From an uncultured Clostridia bacterium (GTDB lineage: Bacteria; Bacillota; Clostridia; Lachnospirales; CAG-274), in the NCBI GenBank assembly GCA_944384215.1, contig CALWSN010000010.1, forward strand, positions 1 to 36,118: DNA of 36,118 nt. The letters run 5' to 3'. A program made the translations under genes and the position numbers. Under the pieces are notes generated by a model that had not been told where the DNA came from, made no database searches, and saw nothing but the letters and a program-made list of their open reading frames with translations. Shown here one piece after another: positions 1 through 9,027 of this stretch. Numbering within the stretch: the first letter of the stretch is position 1; every line of letters starts with the position of its first letter.

Positions 1-1300
1 ATGGTTGGTACAATCTGTTTTAAGATATATTAATAAATATGAACTAGATAATGAACAAGATAAGTTTTTTTCTACTGTTTTCTTTTCTTGGTTTAAAGTT
101 AATATGCTAGTATTTTTAATATCTAGCTTTATTATATTAACTTTAAGTTTTGGTTTTTTTAAGTCTATAACTAATGTTTATCCTTTAAGCCTTATTATAG
201 TTAGTGTTATTATGTTTTTTACGTATAATACATCTCAACTTGTTATAGGTATGCTTGCAGGTGTTAGAAAAAGTAAAATAAACTTAGTGTTATCTGTTAT
301 AAATGTTGTGGGCAAGCTTTTATCTATTATTGTTTTAAACAAAGTTTTTGCAACAAAAATAGAATGGATATTTGTAAGTTATATAATATTTGACTTTATA
401 ACAGCTTTAGTAGGTTTTATAAAATTGGATATAAAAAAGCATATAAAATGGGAATATTACGACAAAGAAATATTACACGTTTTAAAAATATATGGTATGC
501 CTTTAATGGGTAATATGATAGCTACATCTGTTTTAAATAAATCAGACATATATGTTATACAATATTTTTTAGGCGAAGAAAAAGTAGGTATATACCAAAC
601 AAACTACTCTATAATAGCATCTGCTTTTACTCTTTTGGCAGCTGGAGCTATGAGAGGTAGCTACCCTACAATTATTAGAACTTGGAGCGAAGGCGATACA
701 GAGCTTACAAAAACTCTTATTGGTAATGCTATAAGAACATATCTTTTAATATCGCTACCAGCAGTTGTTGGGGTATTTTGTGTGTCAGACTTTGTAGCAA
801 AAGTATTGTTTGAGGCAAAATATTTTGAAGGACATACAATAATGGGGTTTGTTGCTCTTGGTATGATGTTTTTAGGGCTTACAGAATATGCTATAAAACC
901 TTGGGAGCTTAACGCAAGAACAAAAGAAATATTTAAAAGAAGTATGATAAGTGGTATATTAAATATTATATTAAATATTATATTTATAAAAATGTTTGGA
1001 TATAAATTTGCAGGGATAAGTACATTTTTAGCATTTTTTGTATACTTTTTATTAGCTAAAAGTGGTACAAAAGAGCATATGCCTTTTAATATTAATAAGC
1101 CTTCGTTATATAGAATATTAATAAGTATTTTTATAATGGGTATATCTATACTTGTTATAAAGAAATTTTTACCTGTTAATATTATTACTCTTTGTATTTT
1201 AGTGTTTTTTGGTATGGTTATTTATATACTATGCTTATACCTTACAGGAGAAGCTAAAAATGAAATAAATATTGTTATAAATAAGCTTAAAAGAAAATAA
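1..1300 (+). CDS. Polysaccharide flippase (Wzx/MurJ-like, MATE superfamily), 5' partial
   Basis: This is a lipid-linked oligosaccharide flippase that would move surface-polysaccharide repeat units across the cytoplasmic membrane. The reading frame is open from base 2, so the true start lies outside the window. The TTG at position 5 is only the first possible start codon inside it. About 433 codons are visible, with roughly ten to twelve hydrophobic segments and short basic loops. The mid-protein stretch around LGEEKVGIYQTNYSI and the downstream GAMRGSYPTI are typical of Wzx-type exporters. Full-length relatives are about 480-500 aa, so perhaps 50-70 residues are missing. It heads a run of polysaccharide genes on the same strand. 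The superfamily is clear; the substrate is inferred only from the neighbours. Confidence 0.85.
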   Translation, partial: WLVQSVLRYINKYELDNEQDKFFSTVFFSWFKVNMLVFLISSFIILTLSFGFFKSITNVYPLSLIIVSVIMFFTYNTSQLVIGMLAGVRKSKINLVLSVINVVGKLLSIIVLNKVFATKIEWIFVSYIIFDFITALVGFIKLDIKKHIKWEYYDKEILHVLKIYGMPLMGNMIATSVLNKSDIYVIQYFLGEEKVGIYQTNYSIIASAFTLLAAGAMRGSYPTIIRTWSEGDTELTKTLIGNAIRTYLLISLPAVVGVFCVSDFVAKVLFEAKYFEGHTIMGFVALGMMFLGLTEYAIKPWELNARTKEIFKRSMISGILNIILNIIFIKMFGYKFAGISTFLAFFVYFLLAKSGTKEHMPFNINKPSLYRILISIFIMGISILVIKKFLPVNIITLCILVFFGMVIYILCLYLTGEAKNEINIVINKLKRK

Positions 1301-1322
1301 TGTCATAGGAGAAATTTATTAA

Positions 1323-2570
1323 ATGTATATCAAAATACTTTTAAGAACTACTAATTACAAACAGGCTATATTGTCTATATTAGGTTTTATAGCTTTAAAT
1401 ATGCTTTGCATATATTTTTTAGATTTAGATGTATATTTAGAGCTATATTTAATCCAAAAAAAGTATATCATTTTTATAATTAATATATTTTTTATACAAC
1501 ATATATTAAAAATAGTTATATTTAAATTGAAAAAAATAAAAAAGTTAAAAAAAATAATAAAAGATTTTGGCTCTAGCTTTAAAACAGAATATGATAAAAA
1601 CAAACAAATTAAAGAAATAATATTTTTAAACAACAATGTCATATTATTAGAAGAAAATAATGCTGTTTTAGTGAGCTATGAAGATATAAAGCTTATATTT
1701 ATACAATCTACTTTAACAAAAAACCAGCAGGTTAAAAATAATTTAGTTGTTATAGATAAAGATAAAAACTATTACTATGTAAAAATAAATAAAGAAGATG
1801 AAGATAAAACATTAAAAACATTTAAAGACTATTGCCCCAATATATTTATAGGTTACAATAAAGATTTAGAAGAAAGCATATTAAAAGATGAAAATATATC
1901 AGAATTTGAAAAAGAACATAAAGATAAAAAATTTGAGATAGATATATCTAATGATAGTATGTATTATGAAACTATACCTATTTATAGCGTGTATAAAAAA
2001 ATAATAGGTAGAAAGCTCTATTATAATTTATATAATTTTGTTTTTATCTTTGTTATTATAGCTATTACAATAGATGCGTTAATTTTTAAAAATACATCTT
2101 CTTTAACTATATTTAGTATTATTTTAGCTTTTATAATTGAGTTTGTACTTTTTATTTTGATTCTTTCGCCATTTATTGGTATTTATTATTTATTACATTT
2201 TTTATTTTTTAAAAATTCTAAATCAAAAGATGAAAAATATACTCACTTAAAAAGGTTAAAAAACAGAAAGTTTTTTGAAGAAAGAGAGTATAAAGATTTT
2301 TATAATATTTTTATTAGCGATACAACTATAATATTTTTTACAAAAGATTTAAAAGAATATTTATTGTTAGATAAAGAAATTATTTGGGTATATATGACAA
2401 CTATTTCTAGAAGGCTTTGTAGATTCATTAAAAAATCTGAAAGAAACTACAATGGGTTAGTAATAGTAGATAGAGATAATAATCAATACGAAATTATAAT
2501 TGAAAAAGAAGATTACTACACAAATAATATTTTAAAAGAAATAGAAAAAAATTTAAAAATGTATACATAG
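1323..2570 (+). CDS. Membrane protein with two repeated domains, 3' end frameshifted
   Basis: I do not recognise this family. The 415-aa product has two hydrophobic segments near residues 14-34 and 43-63, then a soluble domain (about 75-185), two more membrane segments (about 233-290) and a second soluble domain (about 300-415). The two soluble domains look like copies of each other: LVVIDKDKNYYYVKINKEDED in the first matches LVIVDRDNNQYEIIIEKEDYY in the second. The first copy ends in IFIGYNKDLEESI, and the equivalent ending of the second copy (YIGYHKGLELII) lies in the +1 frame just after the stop at 2570. An A has probably been lost from the A-run at about 2550-2554. The start has a good AGGAG site at 1307-1311. 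It lies 22 bp behind the flippase gene and may be co-transcribed with it. Confidence 0.6.
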   Translation: MYIKILLRTTNYKQAILSILGFIALNMLCIYFLDLDVYLELYLIQKKYIIFIINIFFIQHILKIVIFKLKKIKKLKKIIKDFGSSFKTEYDKNKQIKEIIFLNNNVILLEENNAVLVSYEDIKLIFIQSTLTKNQQVKNNLVVIDKDKNYYYVKINKEDEDKTLKTFKDYCPNIFIGYNKDLEESILKDENISEFEKEHKDKKFEIDISNDSMYYETIPIYSVYKKIIGRKLYYNLYNFVFIFVIIAITIDALIFKNTSSLTIFSIILAFIIEFVLFILILSPFIGIYYLLHFLFFKNSKSKDEKYTHLKRLKNRKFFEEREYKDFYNIFISDTTIIFFTKDLKEYLLLDKEIIWVYMTTISRRLCRFIKKSERNYNGLVIVDRDNNQYEIIIEKEDYYTNNILKEIEKNLKMYT

Positions 2571-2677
2571 GATATCATAAAGGACTAGAACTTATTATAA
2601 ATTCAAACCCTAAAAATATATATGATTTTGATAGAAATTTACTTAATAAATTTGATAAAAAACCACAAGAAAATTAA
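2571..2677 (+). pseudogene. Out-of-frame tail of the preceding gene
   Basis: Read one frame over, the bases from the A-run near 2550 through 2677 encode a continuation beginning VYIGYHKGLELIINSNP and ending at TAA 2675-2677. It matches the end of the first internal domain of the upstream gene (IFIGYNKDLEESI). The intact gene therefore probably ran from 1323 to 2677. Either a real one-base deletion or a sequencing error in a homopolymer would explain it. Confidence 0.6.
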
Positions 2678-2734
2678 AATATATCTAATTTTGTAAATTT
2701 TTTGTGAAAATAATTGTATTATTATAAATAAATA

Positions 2735-2763
2735 TTGTTAAAGGTTATAAAAAGTGGTAAAAT
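2735..2763 (+). promoter_or_regulatory. Sigma-A-type promoter for the wecC operon
   Basis: TTGTTA (2735-2740) and TAAAAT (2758-2763) are separated by exactly 17 bp, followed by a 57-bp leader with AAAGGA before the ATG at 2821. It sits in the 143-bp gap after the frameshifted gene and would start the polysaccharide operon. Confidence 0.6.
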
Positions 2764-2820
2764 AGAAATAATGTAAAAAACTTAAATATTTTATTATAGA
2801 TATGAAAGGAATTTGTACCT

Positions 2821-4074
2821 ATGAAAAAGATTTGTATGATTGGTATTGGATATGTTGGCTTACCTACTGCCGCTATGTTTGCATCTAAAGGGCATAAAGT
2901 AATAGGATATGATTTAAACCAAAGAGCAGTAGATGCACTTAATAAAGGTGAGATAATAATAGAAGAACCAGGGCTTTTAGAGCTTGTTAAAGAATGTGTA
3001 GCAAGTGGGAATTTATCTGCTACTACTACTTGCCCACCAGATTGTGATGTTTATATAATAGCAGTGCCTACACCTATTAATGAAGATAAAACGGCAGATA
3101 TGAGCTATGTAGAAAGTGCTACAAAAGCTATTGTGCCACATCTTAGAAAAGGCTGTATTGTTATATTAGAATCTACTTCACCTCCTCGTACAGTAGAAGA
3201 TTTAATGTTACCTATACTTAAAGAAACAGGACTTGAGCTTGGAGAAGAACTTTTAGTAGCACATTCTCCTGAGCGTATTTTACCAGGTAAGGTTATAGAA
3301 GAGCTTAGAACAAATAGCCGTATTGTTGGTGGTATAAATGAAAAATCTAGCTTAGAAGTTAAAAAAGTATATGAAAGCATTGTAGAAGGCGAAATATTTA
3401 TTACAACATCTACTACTGCCGAAATGTGCAAAGTTATGGAAAATACTTTTAGAGATGTAAACATAGCTTTAGCTAATGAGCTTGCTAAAATAAGCGAAGA
3501 GCTAGGTGTTAATGCTTTTGAAGTTATACGTCTTGCAAACCATCACCCACGTGTAAATATATTAAGCCCAGGACCTGGCGTTGGTGGACATTGTATAGCT
3601 TTAGACCCTTGGTTTTTAGTAGAAAAATCAGAACAAGCTAAACTTATTAAACAAGCAAGACTTATAAATGACAGTATGCCACAGTTTGTATTTGATAAAA
3701 TTAAAAACATATTAGGTGGCTTTAATGGACAAACAATAGCTTTATTTGGTGTAACTTACAAACCTAATATTGATGATGTTAGAGAAAGCCCTGTTATGCA
3801 TCTTTTAGATATGCTTAAAAAAGAAAATGTAAAAGTAAACGTTTGTGACCCACACGCAAAAGACCAAGTGGAAAACAATATGGATATTTATGATGCAGTA
3901 AAAGATGCAAGCATTATGGTTTTAGGTGTAAACCACGACGAATTTAAAGACATAGATTTTAGCAAAGTGTCTTCATTATTAAAAGATAAAAATGTATTAG
4001 ATACTAGAAACTTCTTTAATAGAGAAAACCTCATTAAAAACAACATAAATTACTACTTATTAGGTGAAAAATAA
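2821..4074 (+). CDS. wecC: UDP-N-acetyl-D-mannosamine dehydrogenase (WecC type)
   Basis: It oxidises UDP-ManNAc to UDP-ManNAcA in two NAD-dependent steps in the cytosol, supplying an acidic sugar for surface polymers. The 417-aa product has the N-terminal Rossmann motif GIGYVG at 8-13, the central VMENTFRDVNIALANE helix and GPGVGGHCIALDPWF with the catalytic cysteine at residue 258. That last motif fits the WecC branch of nucleotide-sugar dehydrogenases better than UDP-glucose dehydrogenases. Its length is normal for the family. The stop overlaps the next start by one base (TAATG), so the two are probably translationally coupled. The later WecG/TagA gene also uses a ManNAc-type sugar, which supports the assignment. 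No UDP-GlcNAc 2-epimerase is present in the window. Confidence 0.88.
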   Translation: MKKICMIGIGYVGLPTAAMFASKGHKVIGYDLNQRAVDALNKGEIIIEEPGLLELVKECVASGNLSATTTCPPDCDVYIIAVPTPINEDKTADMSYVESATKAIVPHLRKGCIVILESTSPPRTVEDLMLPILKETGLELGEELLVAHSPERILPGKVIEELRTNSRIVGGINEKSSLEVKKVYESIVEGEIFITTSTTAEMCKVMENTFRDVNIALANELAKISEELGVNAFEVIRLANHHPRVNILSPGPGVGGHCIALDPWFLVEKSEQAKLIKQARLINDSMPQFVFDKIKNILGGFNGQTIALFGVTYKPNIDDVRESPVMHLLDMLKKENVKVNVCDPHAKDQVENNMDIYDAVKDASIMVLGVNHDEFKDIDFSKVSSLLKDKNVLDTRNFFNRENLIKNNINYYLLGEK

Positions 4075-5336
4075 TGGAAAAAGTTCTTATTATTGCAAAT
4101 CAGTTTCCACCTATGGGAGGTTCTGGTGTGCAACGAAGTGTAAAATTTGTAAAACACCTTAGAAGCTTTGGATATGAACCAGTTGTATTTACTAGAAAAA
4201 CAGAAGGGGCAACCTTAATAGATAAAACTCTTTTAAATGATGTGCCAGAAGGTGTACAAATTATTAGAACAAAGGCTTATGAACCTTCAGAAATGCAAGG
4301 TATACTTAAAATACCTTTTAAGGTACTTGCTAAACTGATGATACCAGATAGTGCTAGAATATGGTTTGAAAAAAGTAAAAAACAAGCCTTAAAAACTATA
4401 CAAGATAACAACATAAAAATTATATATACAACAAGTGCACCTTATAGCGACCATCTTTTAGGCTTATATATAAAAAGAAAAATGCCACATATAAAATGGA
4501 TAGTAGACTTTAGGGACGAATGGACAAATAATCCTTATACGTTAGACAATCCACATAACCCTATTAGAACTAAAATAGAAAAAAATATGGAAAAAAATGT
4601 TCTTTTAGAGGCAGATTATCTTATAACTAATACACCTGTTATGAGAGAAAACTTTATAAAAAATAATGGTATATCAGGAGAAAATTTTTATGTTATACCA
4701 AATGGATATGATGAAGAAGATTTTTACAATATGGACTTTACAAAGCCTAATAATGACAAATTTACAATGGTTTATACAGGTGCTTTATATGGAAGAAGAA
4801 AGCCAGATAACTTTTTTGGTGCAATAAAAAATTTAAAAGAAAAAGGTATAATTAAAGAAAATAGCTTAAAAGTTAAGCTTATTGGTAATTATCATAAAGA
4901 TAGATTGCAAGCTCAAATAGATAGCCTTAATTTAACAAATGAAATAGAAATAGTAGGTTATGTACCACATAATATTTGTATACAACATCAACTAAGCTCA
5001 GATGCTTTAGTTTTAATAGAAGGTAGTGGTATAGGTGCTAATGCCTTTTACACAGGTAAAATATTTGAATATATGAACACTAAAAGGCCAGTGCTTGCAA
5101 TATTGCCAGATGGTGTTGCTAAAGATTTAGTTTTAGAAAGTAAGATAGGTATTGTAGCTAATACAGATAATGTATTAGAAATAGAAAATATTATAAAAGA
5201 ATATTATGAAAAATGGCAAAAAAATAGCTTACATTTTGAGCCAGACTTTAACATAATAGAAAAGTTTGAAAGAAAAAGGCTTACTAAAGATTTAGCAGAT
5301 ATTTTTAACAAGGCTTTACAGGCTACAAAAAATTAA
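4074..5336 (+). CDS. Glycosyltransferase family 4 (GT-B fold)
   Basis: This is a cytosolic or membrane-associated retaining glycosyltransferase that probably adds one sugar to the growing polymer repeat unit. The 420-aa protein starts with LIIANQFPPMGGSGVQRSVK, the glycine-rich acceptor-side loop typical of GT4 enzymes (PPxGGxGVxR). A central VDFRDEW motif is followed by a Glycos_transf_1-type C-terminal half (NDKFTMVYTGALYGRRKPD, then FEYMNTKRPVLAILP). It overlaps the wecC stop by one base. The donor and acceptor cannot be told from the sequence. Confidence 0.85.
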   Translation: MEKVLIIANQFPPMGGSGVQRSVKFVKHLRSFGYEPVVFTRKTEGATLIDKTLLNDVPEGVQIIRTKAYEPSEMQGILKIPFKVLAKLMIPDSARIWFEKSKKQALKTIQDNNIKIIYTTSAPYSDHLLGLYIKRKMPHIKWIVDFRDEWTNNPYTLDNPHNPIRTKIEKNMEKNVLLEADYLITNTPVMRENFIKNNGISGENFYVIPNGYDEEDFYNMDFTKPNNDKFTMVYTGALYGRRKPDNFFGAIKNLKEKGIIKENSLKVKLIGNYHKDRLQAQIDSLNLTNEIEIVGYVPHNICIQHQLSSDALVLIEGSGIGANAFYTGKIFEYMNTKRPVLAILPDGVAKDLVLESKIGIVANTDNVLEIENIIKEYYEKWQKNSLHFEPDFNIIEKFERKRLTKDLADIFNKALQATKN

Positions 5337-5337
5337 T

Positions 5338-5366
5338 TTGTTTAAAATTTAATATTATATTATAAT
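5338..5366 (+). promoter_or_regulatory. Internal sigma-A-type promoter
   Basis: TTGTTT (5338-5343), a 17-bp spacer and a perfect TATAAT (5361-5366) lie in the 74-bp gap between the two glycosyltransferase genes. It could give separate expression of the downstream part of the locus (5411-12277). Confidence 0.55.
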
Positions 5367-5410
5367 ATAGTATATTAATACAAAATAATACCTTGGGGTG
5401 TGATAATAAA

Positions 5411-6541
5411 ATGAAAGTGCTTCATTTAATAAGCGGAGGAGATGGTGGTGGAGCAAAAACCCACGTAATAACTCTTCTTAAAAGGCTTATGAACGAAGGC
5501 ATAAATGTAGAGCTTTTATGTATAATGGAAGGTGTTTTTACAGAAGAAGCTAAAAAAGCAGGTATACCTACAAAAATTATACATCAAAAGAAAAGATATA
5601 GCTTAAAGCCTATTTTAGAAATAAAAAAATATATAGCTAAAGGTGATTATGATATAGTACATTGTCACGGGGCACGTGCTAATTATATAGCATTTTTTAT
5701 AAAAAATAGCTTTAATATACCTTTTATAACAACTCTGCATAGTGATTATAAGCTAGATTTTAAAGATAGCATATATAAACAGGCTATATTTATGCCTATT
5801 AATGCTATTGCTCTTAGAAAGTTTGACTATATATTAGCTGTTACAAAAGCCTTTAAAAATATGCTTATAGAAAGAGGCTTTGATGAAAAAAAATTAAAAG
5901 TTATATATAATGGTATAAATATGCAAAAAGAAATAAAAACTTTAGATAAAACAGAGTTTTTAAAACAGTATAATATACCTTATAACCAAGATTATTTATA
6001 TGTAGGTATAGCAGCAAGGCTACAACAAGTTAAAGGTTTAAAACATTTTTTAGAAGCTAGCAAAATTTTATTAAAAGATAATAAAAATATTATGTTTTTA
6101 ATAGCTGGTAGCGGTACGTTAGAAGATAGTATGAAAAGTTTTATAAAAGATAATCATTTACAAGATAATGTAAAAATGCTTGGTTTTGTAAGTGATATAA
6201 ATAGCTTTTATAATGCTTTAGATATAAATGTTTTAACTAGCTATTCTGAAAGCTTTCCTTATGCCCTTTTAGAAGGAGCAAGGCTTAAAAAAGCTACAAT
6301 AGCAACAGCAGTTGGTGGTATACCAGAAATGATAAAAGATAACGAAACAGGGTTTTTAATAAAGCCTCATAGTAGCAAAGAAATAGCTAAAAAAATAGAT
6401 ATACTTTTAAAAGATAAAAATCTTATGTCTAGCTTTGGCGAAAGCTTTTATAAATATGCCTATGACCATTTTTCTGATGAAAAAATGGCAAAAACACATA
6501 TAGACATTTATAAAAATATTTTAAAGGAGACAAAAAAGTGA
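5411..6541 (+). CDS. Glycosyltransferase family 4
   Basis: This is a second GT4 enzyme, 376 aa, beginning MKVLHLISGGDGGGAKTHV, the usual GT4 N-terminus with its glycine-rich loop. The C-terminal half carries the E-x7-E nucleotide-sugar motif in YSESFPYALLEGA, followed by VGGIPEMI and ETGFLI, all standard for the family. I chose ATG 5411 because GGGGTG lies at 5396-5401, 9 bp upstream; a TTG at 5393 in the same frame overlaps that site. The stop overlaps the GTG start of the next gene by four bases (GTGA), so they are coupled. The sugar specificity is unknown. Confidence 0.87.
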   Translation: MKVLHLISGGDGGGAKTHVITLLKRLMNEGINVELLCIMEGVFTEEAKKAGIPTKIIHQKKRYSLKPILEIKKYIAKGDYDIVHCHGARANYIAFFIKNSFNIPFITTLHSDYKLDFKDSIYKQAIFMPINAIALRKFDYILAVTKAFKNMLIERGFDEKKLKVIYNGINMQKEIKTLDKTEFLKQYNIPYNQDYLYVGIAARLQQVKGLKHFLEASKILLKDNKNIMFLIAGSGTLEDSMKSFIKDNHLQDNVKMLGFVSDINSFYNALDINVLTSYSESFPYALLEGARLKKATIATAVGGIPEMIKDNETGFLIKPHSSKEIAKKIDILLKDKNLMSSFGESFYKYAYDHFSDEKMAKTHIDIYKNILKETKK

Positions 6542-7098
6542 GTAAGATAGTAGATGAAAAAGGAAAATTGTTTGGTATTATAAATATTGTAGATTTATTA
6601 GTTGCAATAGTAATAATAGGTGTTATAGCTGTTATTGGTATAAGACTTACTAGCAGTGCTAGAAATGCCCAAGGGCAAAACCCTTTAGATAGCAAAAAAG
6701 AAATATATGTTACATTATATGGAAACTCTATTGTGCCAGAGGCAATAGAAACTTTAAAACCAGGTGATAAGCTTGTAGCTAATAATGTTTTTACAGATGC
6801 AGAGATAGTTTCTGTTGATATGGAACCAGCAGCATATATTACTACTAATTCTGATGGTGAAGCTATTTTAACAGAACACCCAATGTGGAAAGATATTACT
6901 GTTGTTATAAAAGATACAGTAAATGCATCTAACCCTATTTTAAAAGCAGGCAACCAAGAGGTTAGAGTAAATTATAACTTTATATTAAAAACACAACAGT
7001 TTGAGGCTAACTGTAAAGTAAGAAATATAGAACTTAAAGACATAGGTAGCACAGAGGCTATAACAACAGCTGAAGAAAGTGAAACAGTAAGCGAATAG
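6538..7098 (+). CDS. DUF4330 family membrane-anchored protein
   Basis: This is a 186-aa protein opening with SKIVDEKGKLFGIINIVDLL and one membrane helix (about residues 16-38), the signature start of DUF4330. The rest is an extracytoplasmic beta-rich domain and an acidic Thr/Glu/Ser tail. DUF4330 proteins have no established function that I know of. In this and similar loci they sit beside glycosyltransferases and an O-antigen-ligase-like gene, so a role in assembling or exporting the polymer is an inference. The start is GTG, inside the stop of the preceding gene, with GGAG at 6526-6529. Confidence 0.8.
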   Translation: MSKIVDEKGKLFGIINIVDLLVAIVIIGVIAVIGIRLTSSARNAQGQNPLDSKKEIYVTLYGNSIVPEAIETLKPGDKLVANNVFTDAEIVSVDMEPAAYITTNSDGEAILTEHPMWKDITVVIKDTVNASNPILKAGNQEVRVNYNFILKTQQFEANCKVRNIELKDIGSTEAITTAEESETVSE

Positions 7099-7108
7099 GA
7101 GGTATAAT

Positions 7109-7621
7109 ATGCCTTTATTTATAAAAGAAAGTTTTATTTATAAACTATTTGATAAAGTTTTAATAAAACCTTATAACAATAGTTTATTAAAGAAAAACTT
7201 AGAAAAAATATCTAATTGTTTTAAACAGAGTTTTTTATATAAAGCAATAGAAAAATATTTAGATAAAAAACCATATTTTTTAAATAGTGCAATATATAGA
7301 TTTATTAGAAAAATAGTAAAAGTCATAGACAGGATAATGGATTTTTTACACAAAACAATAAAAAAATGGCTTTTAGGTAGCAATACATTTTTTGAGCTAA
7401 GAAGTGTAAAATATTCTACAAAAGAAAAAAATCTTCTGTTAATAAGCATATTAATAGGTGCTTTAAATGTAGCTTATACAGCAACAGGGATAATTTTAGA
7501 TACAGTAAATTTATATGTATCTTATGGGCTTTTAGCCATAACAATAGTATTTTTCTTATTTAGTAAAAACACAAATTGTTTTAAACAAAGTTTTATTTAT
7601 AAAATATTCAAGAGTTGGTGA
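7109..7621 (+). CDS. Small membrane protein with repeated S-x-x-Y-K motifs
   Basis: I do not recognise a named family. The 170-aa product has a long basic N-terminal part without membrane segments (1-105), two membrane helices (about 108-131 and 134-152) and a short basic tail. A degenerate motif recurs along it: ESFIYKLF (7-14), NSLLKKNL (24-31), QSFLYKAI (40-47), NSAIYRFI (59-66) and QSFIYKIF (160-167). The last lies on the far side of the membrane hairpin. Two copies, including the preceding NCFK, are nearly identical at DNA level (7214-7243 and 7574-7603). It follows a GGAGGT site and ends 4 bp before the polymerase gene, so it may be an accessory subunit or a split-off N-terminal region of that protein. 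Confidence 0.65.
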   Translation: MPLFIKESFIYKLFDKVLIKPYNNSLLKKNLEKISNCFKQSFLYKAIEKYLDKKPYFLNSAIYRFIRKIVKVIDRIMDFLHKTIKKWLLGSNTFFELRSVKYSTKEKNLLLISILIGALNVAYTATGIILDTVNLYVSYGLLAITIVFFLFSKNTNCFKQSFIYKIFKSW

Positions 7622-7625
7622 AGAT

Positions 7626-9014
7626 GTGAAAAAGCAAACGCTAATTATTTTAATAATATTATTTTTATTAGCTGGTATATTTGGTGCATTTTTTGGTATT
7701 GAAAAGGTAATTATGTTTTTATTAGCATTAGCTATAATAGGGCTTATCTTTGCCAATTATCAAATTATAGCATATGCCCTTTGTTTATATCCTTTTATAG
7801 ATTTTGGACTAAGAACCTTTGTACCAAGTATAGCAAGCATATGGGACGAACTTTTATTTATAGCAATGTTTTTAGTATGGGGCTATAAATATCTTAAATA
7901 TAGAGACCAAGAGGGAGTTAAACAGACACCGCTAGACCTACCAGTTATACTATTTTTAATAGCAATGTTTGTTGTGTTTATTATAAACTCTCCAGATTAT
8001 AGAATATCTTTAGAAGGTTTTAGAGCAGTTATACAATACATACTTTGGTATTTTGTTGTAATACAGCTTTTAAAAGACACTAAAGGTGCTAAAAGGCTAT
8101 GCCTTATATTTGTTATAGTTGTTTCTTTAATGGCTATACACGGTGTATATCAATATATAATAGGTGTTGAGATGCCAGCAGGTTGGGTAGATAGTAAAGA
8201 AGCTGGTGTTAGAACAAGGGTATTTTCTATCCTTACTAGCCCTAACATTTTAGGCTCTCTTATGACTTTAGCCTTACCTTTAACATTATCTTTTGGTGTT
8301 ATATCTGAAAAAACAAAAACTAAAGCTTTATTTTATTTTCTTGCACTAATGATGGCAGGTTGTTTAGTATTTACTTTCTCAAGAGGTGCTTGGATAGGTT
8401 TTGGTGTAGCCATTTTAGTTTATGTATTTTTAAAAGATAAAAGACTTTTAGTACCAGTTATAATATTAGGCTTATTAGCAATGGTTTTAGTACCTGGTAT
8501 TGCTAATAGAATAACTTATATGTTAAGCCCAGAATATATAGAAAGTAGCCTAAGAGGTGGTAGGCTTGTAAGATGGATAACAGGTCTTAAAATATTAAAA
8601 GGTACACCACTTTTTGGTGTAGGGCTTGGGCATTTTGGTGGAGCTGTTGCTATAAATAACAATTTATCTTATCTAGTAGACACTGAAATGGTAGAAACTT
8701 TTTATATGGATAATTATTATTTAAAAACAGCAGTAGAAACAGGACTTTTTGGTTTATTTGCATTTGTAATACTTATGTATCAAATAATAGTAAATGGTTT
8801 AAGAACTATTAGAATAACAACTGATAAAGTATCTAAAGAATTAGAAATAGGTATTCTTGCAGGGCTTTTTGGAGTTATTGTGCATAACTTTGTAGAAAAT
8901 GTTTTTGAAGTGCCTATGATGACATCTTGTTTTTGGCTTTTAGTGGCCGTACTTATGCATTTTTGGTATATAAATTATAAAGATAAAAATATAGTTTTAA
9001 CAAATAAAAATTAA
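7626..9014 (+). CDS. O-antigen ligase/polymerase-like membrane protein (Wzy_C)
   Basis: This is a 462-aa polytopic membrane protein with about eleven hydrophobic segments. The region GCLVFTFSRGAWIGFGV and the large extracytoplasmic loop before GVGLGHFGG are characteristic of the O-antigen ligase/Wzy superfamily (PF04932). In a Gram-positive-type cell it would polymerise repeat units, or transfer finished chains to a lipid or peptidoglycan acceptor on the outer face of the membrane. It starts with GTG; the Shine-Dalgarno site is weak (GGTGA at 7617-7621) and overlaps the stop of the preceding gene, suggesting translational coupling. Polymerase versus ligase cannot be decided from the sequence. 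Confidence 0.82.
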   Translation: MKKQTLIILIILFLLAGIFGAFFGIEKVIMFLLALAIIGLIFANYQIIAYALCLYPFIDFGLRTFVPSIASIWDELLFIAMFLVWGYKYLKYRDQEGVKQTPLDLPVILFLIAMFVVFIINSPDYRISLEGFRAVIQYILWYFVVIQLLKDTKGAKRLCLIFVIVVSLMAIHGVYQYIIGVEMPAGWVDSKEAGVRTRVFSILTSPNILGSLMTLALPLTLSFGVISEKTKTKALFYFLALMMAGCLVFTFSRGAWIGFGVAILVYVFLKDKRLLVPVIILGLLAMVLVPGIANRITYMLSPEYIESSLRGGRLVRWITGLKILKGTPLFGVGLGHFGGAVAINNNLSYLVDTEMVETFYMDNYYLKTAVETGLFGLFAFVILMYQIIVNGLRTIRITTDKVSKELEIGILAGLFGVIVHNFVENVFEVPMMTSCFWLLVAVLMHFWYINYKDKNIVLTNKN

Positions 9015-9027
9015 GAAGGGATAACCA

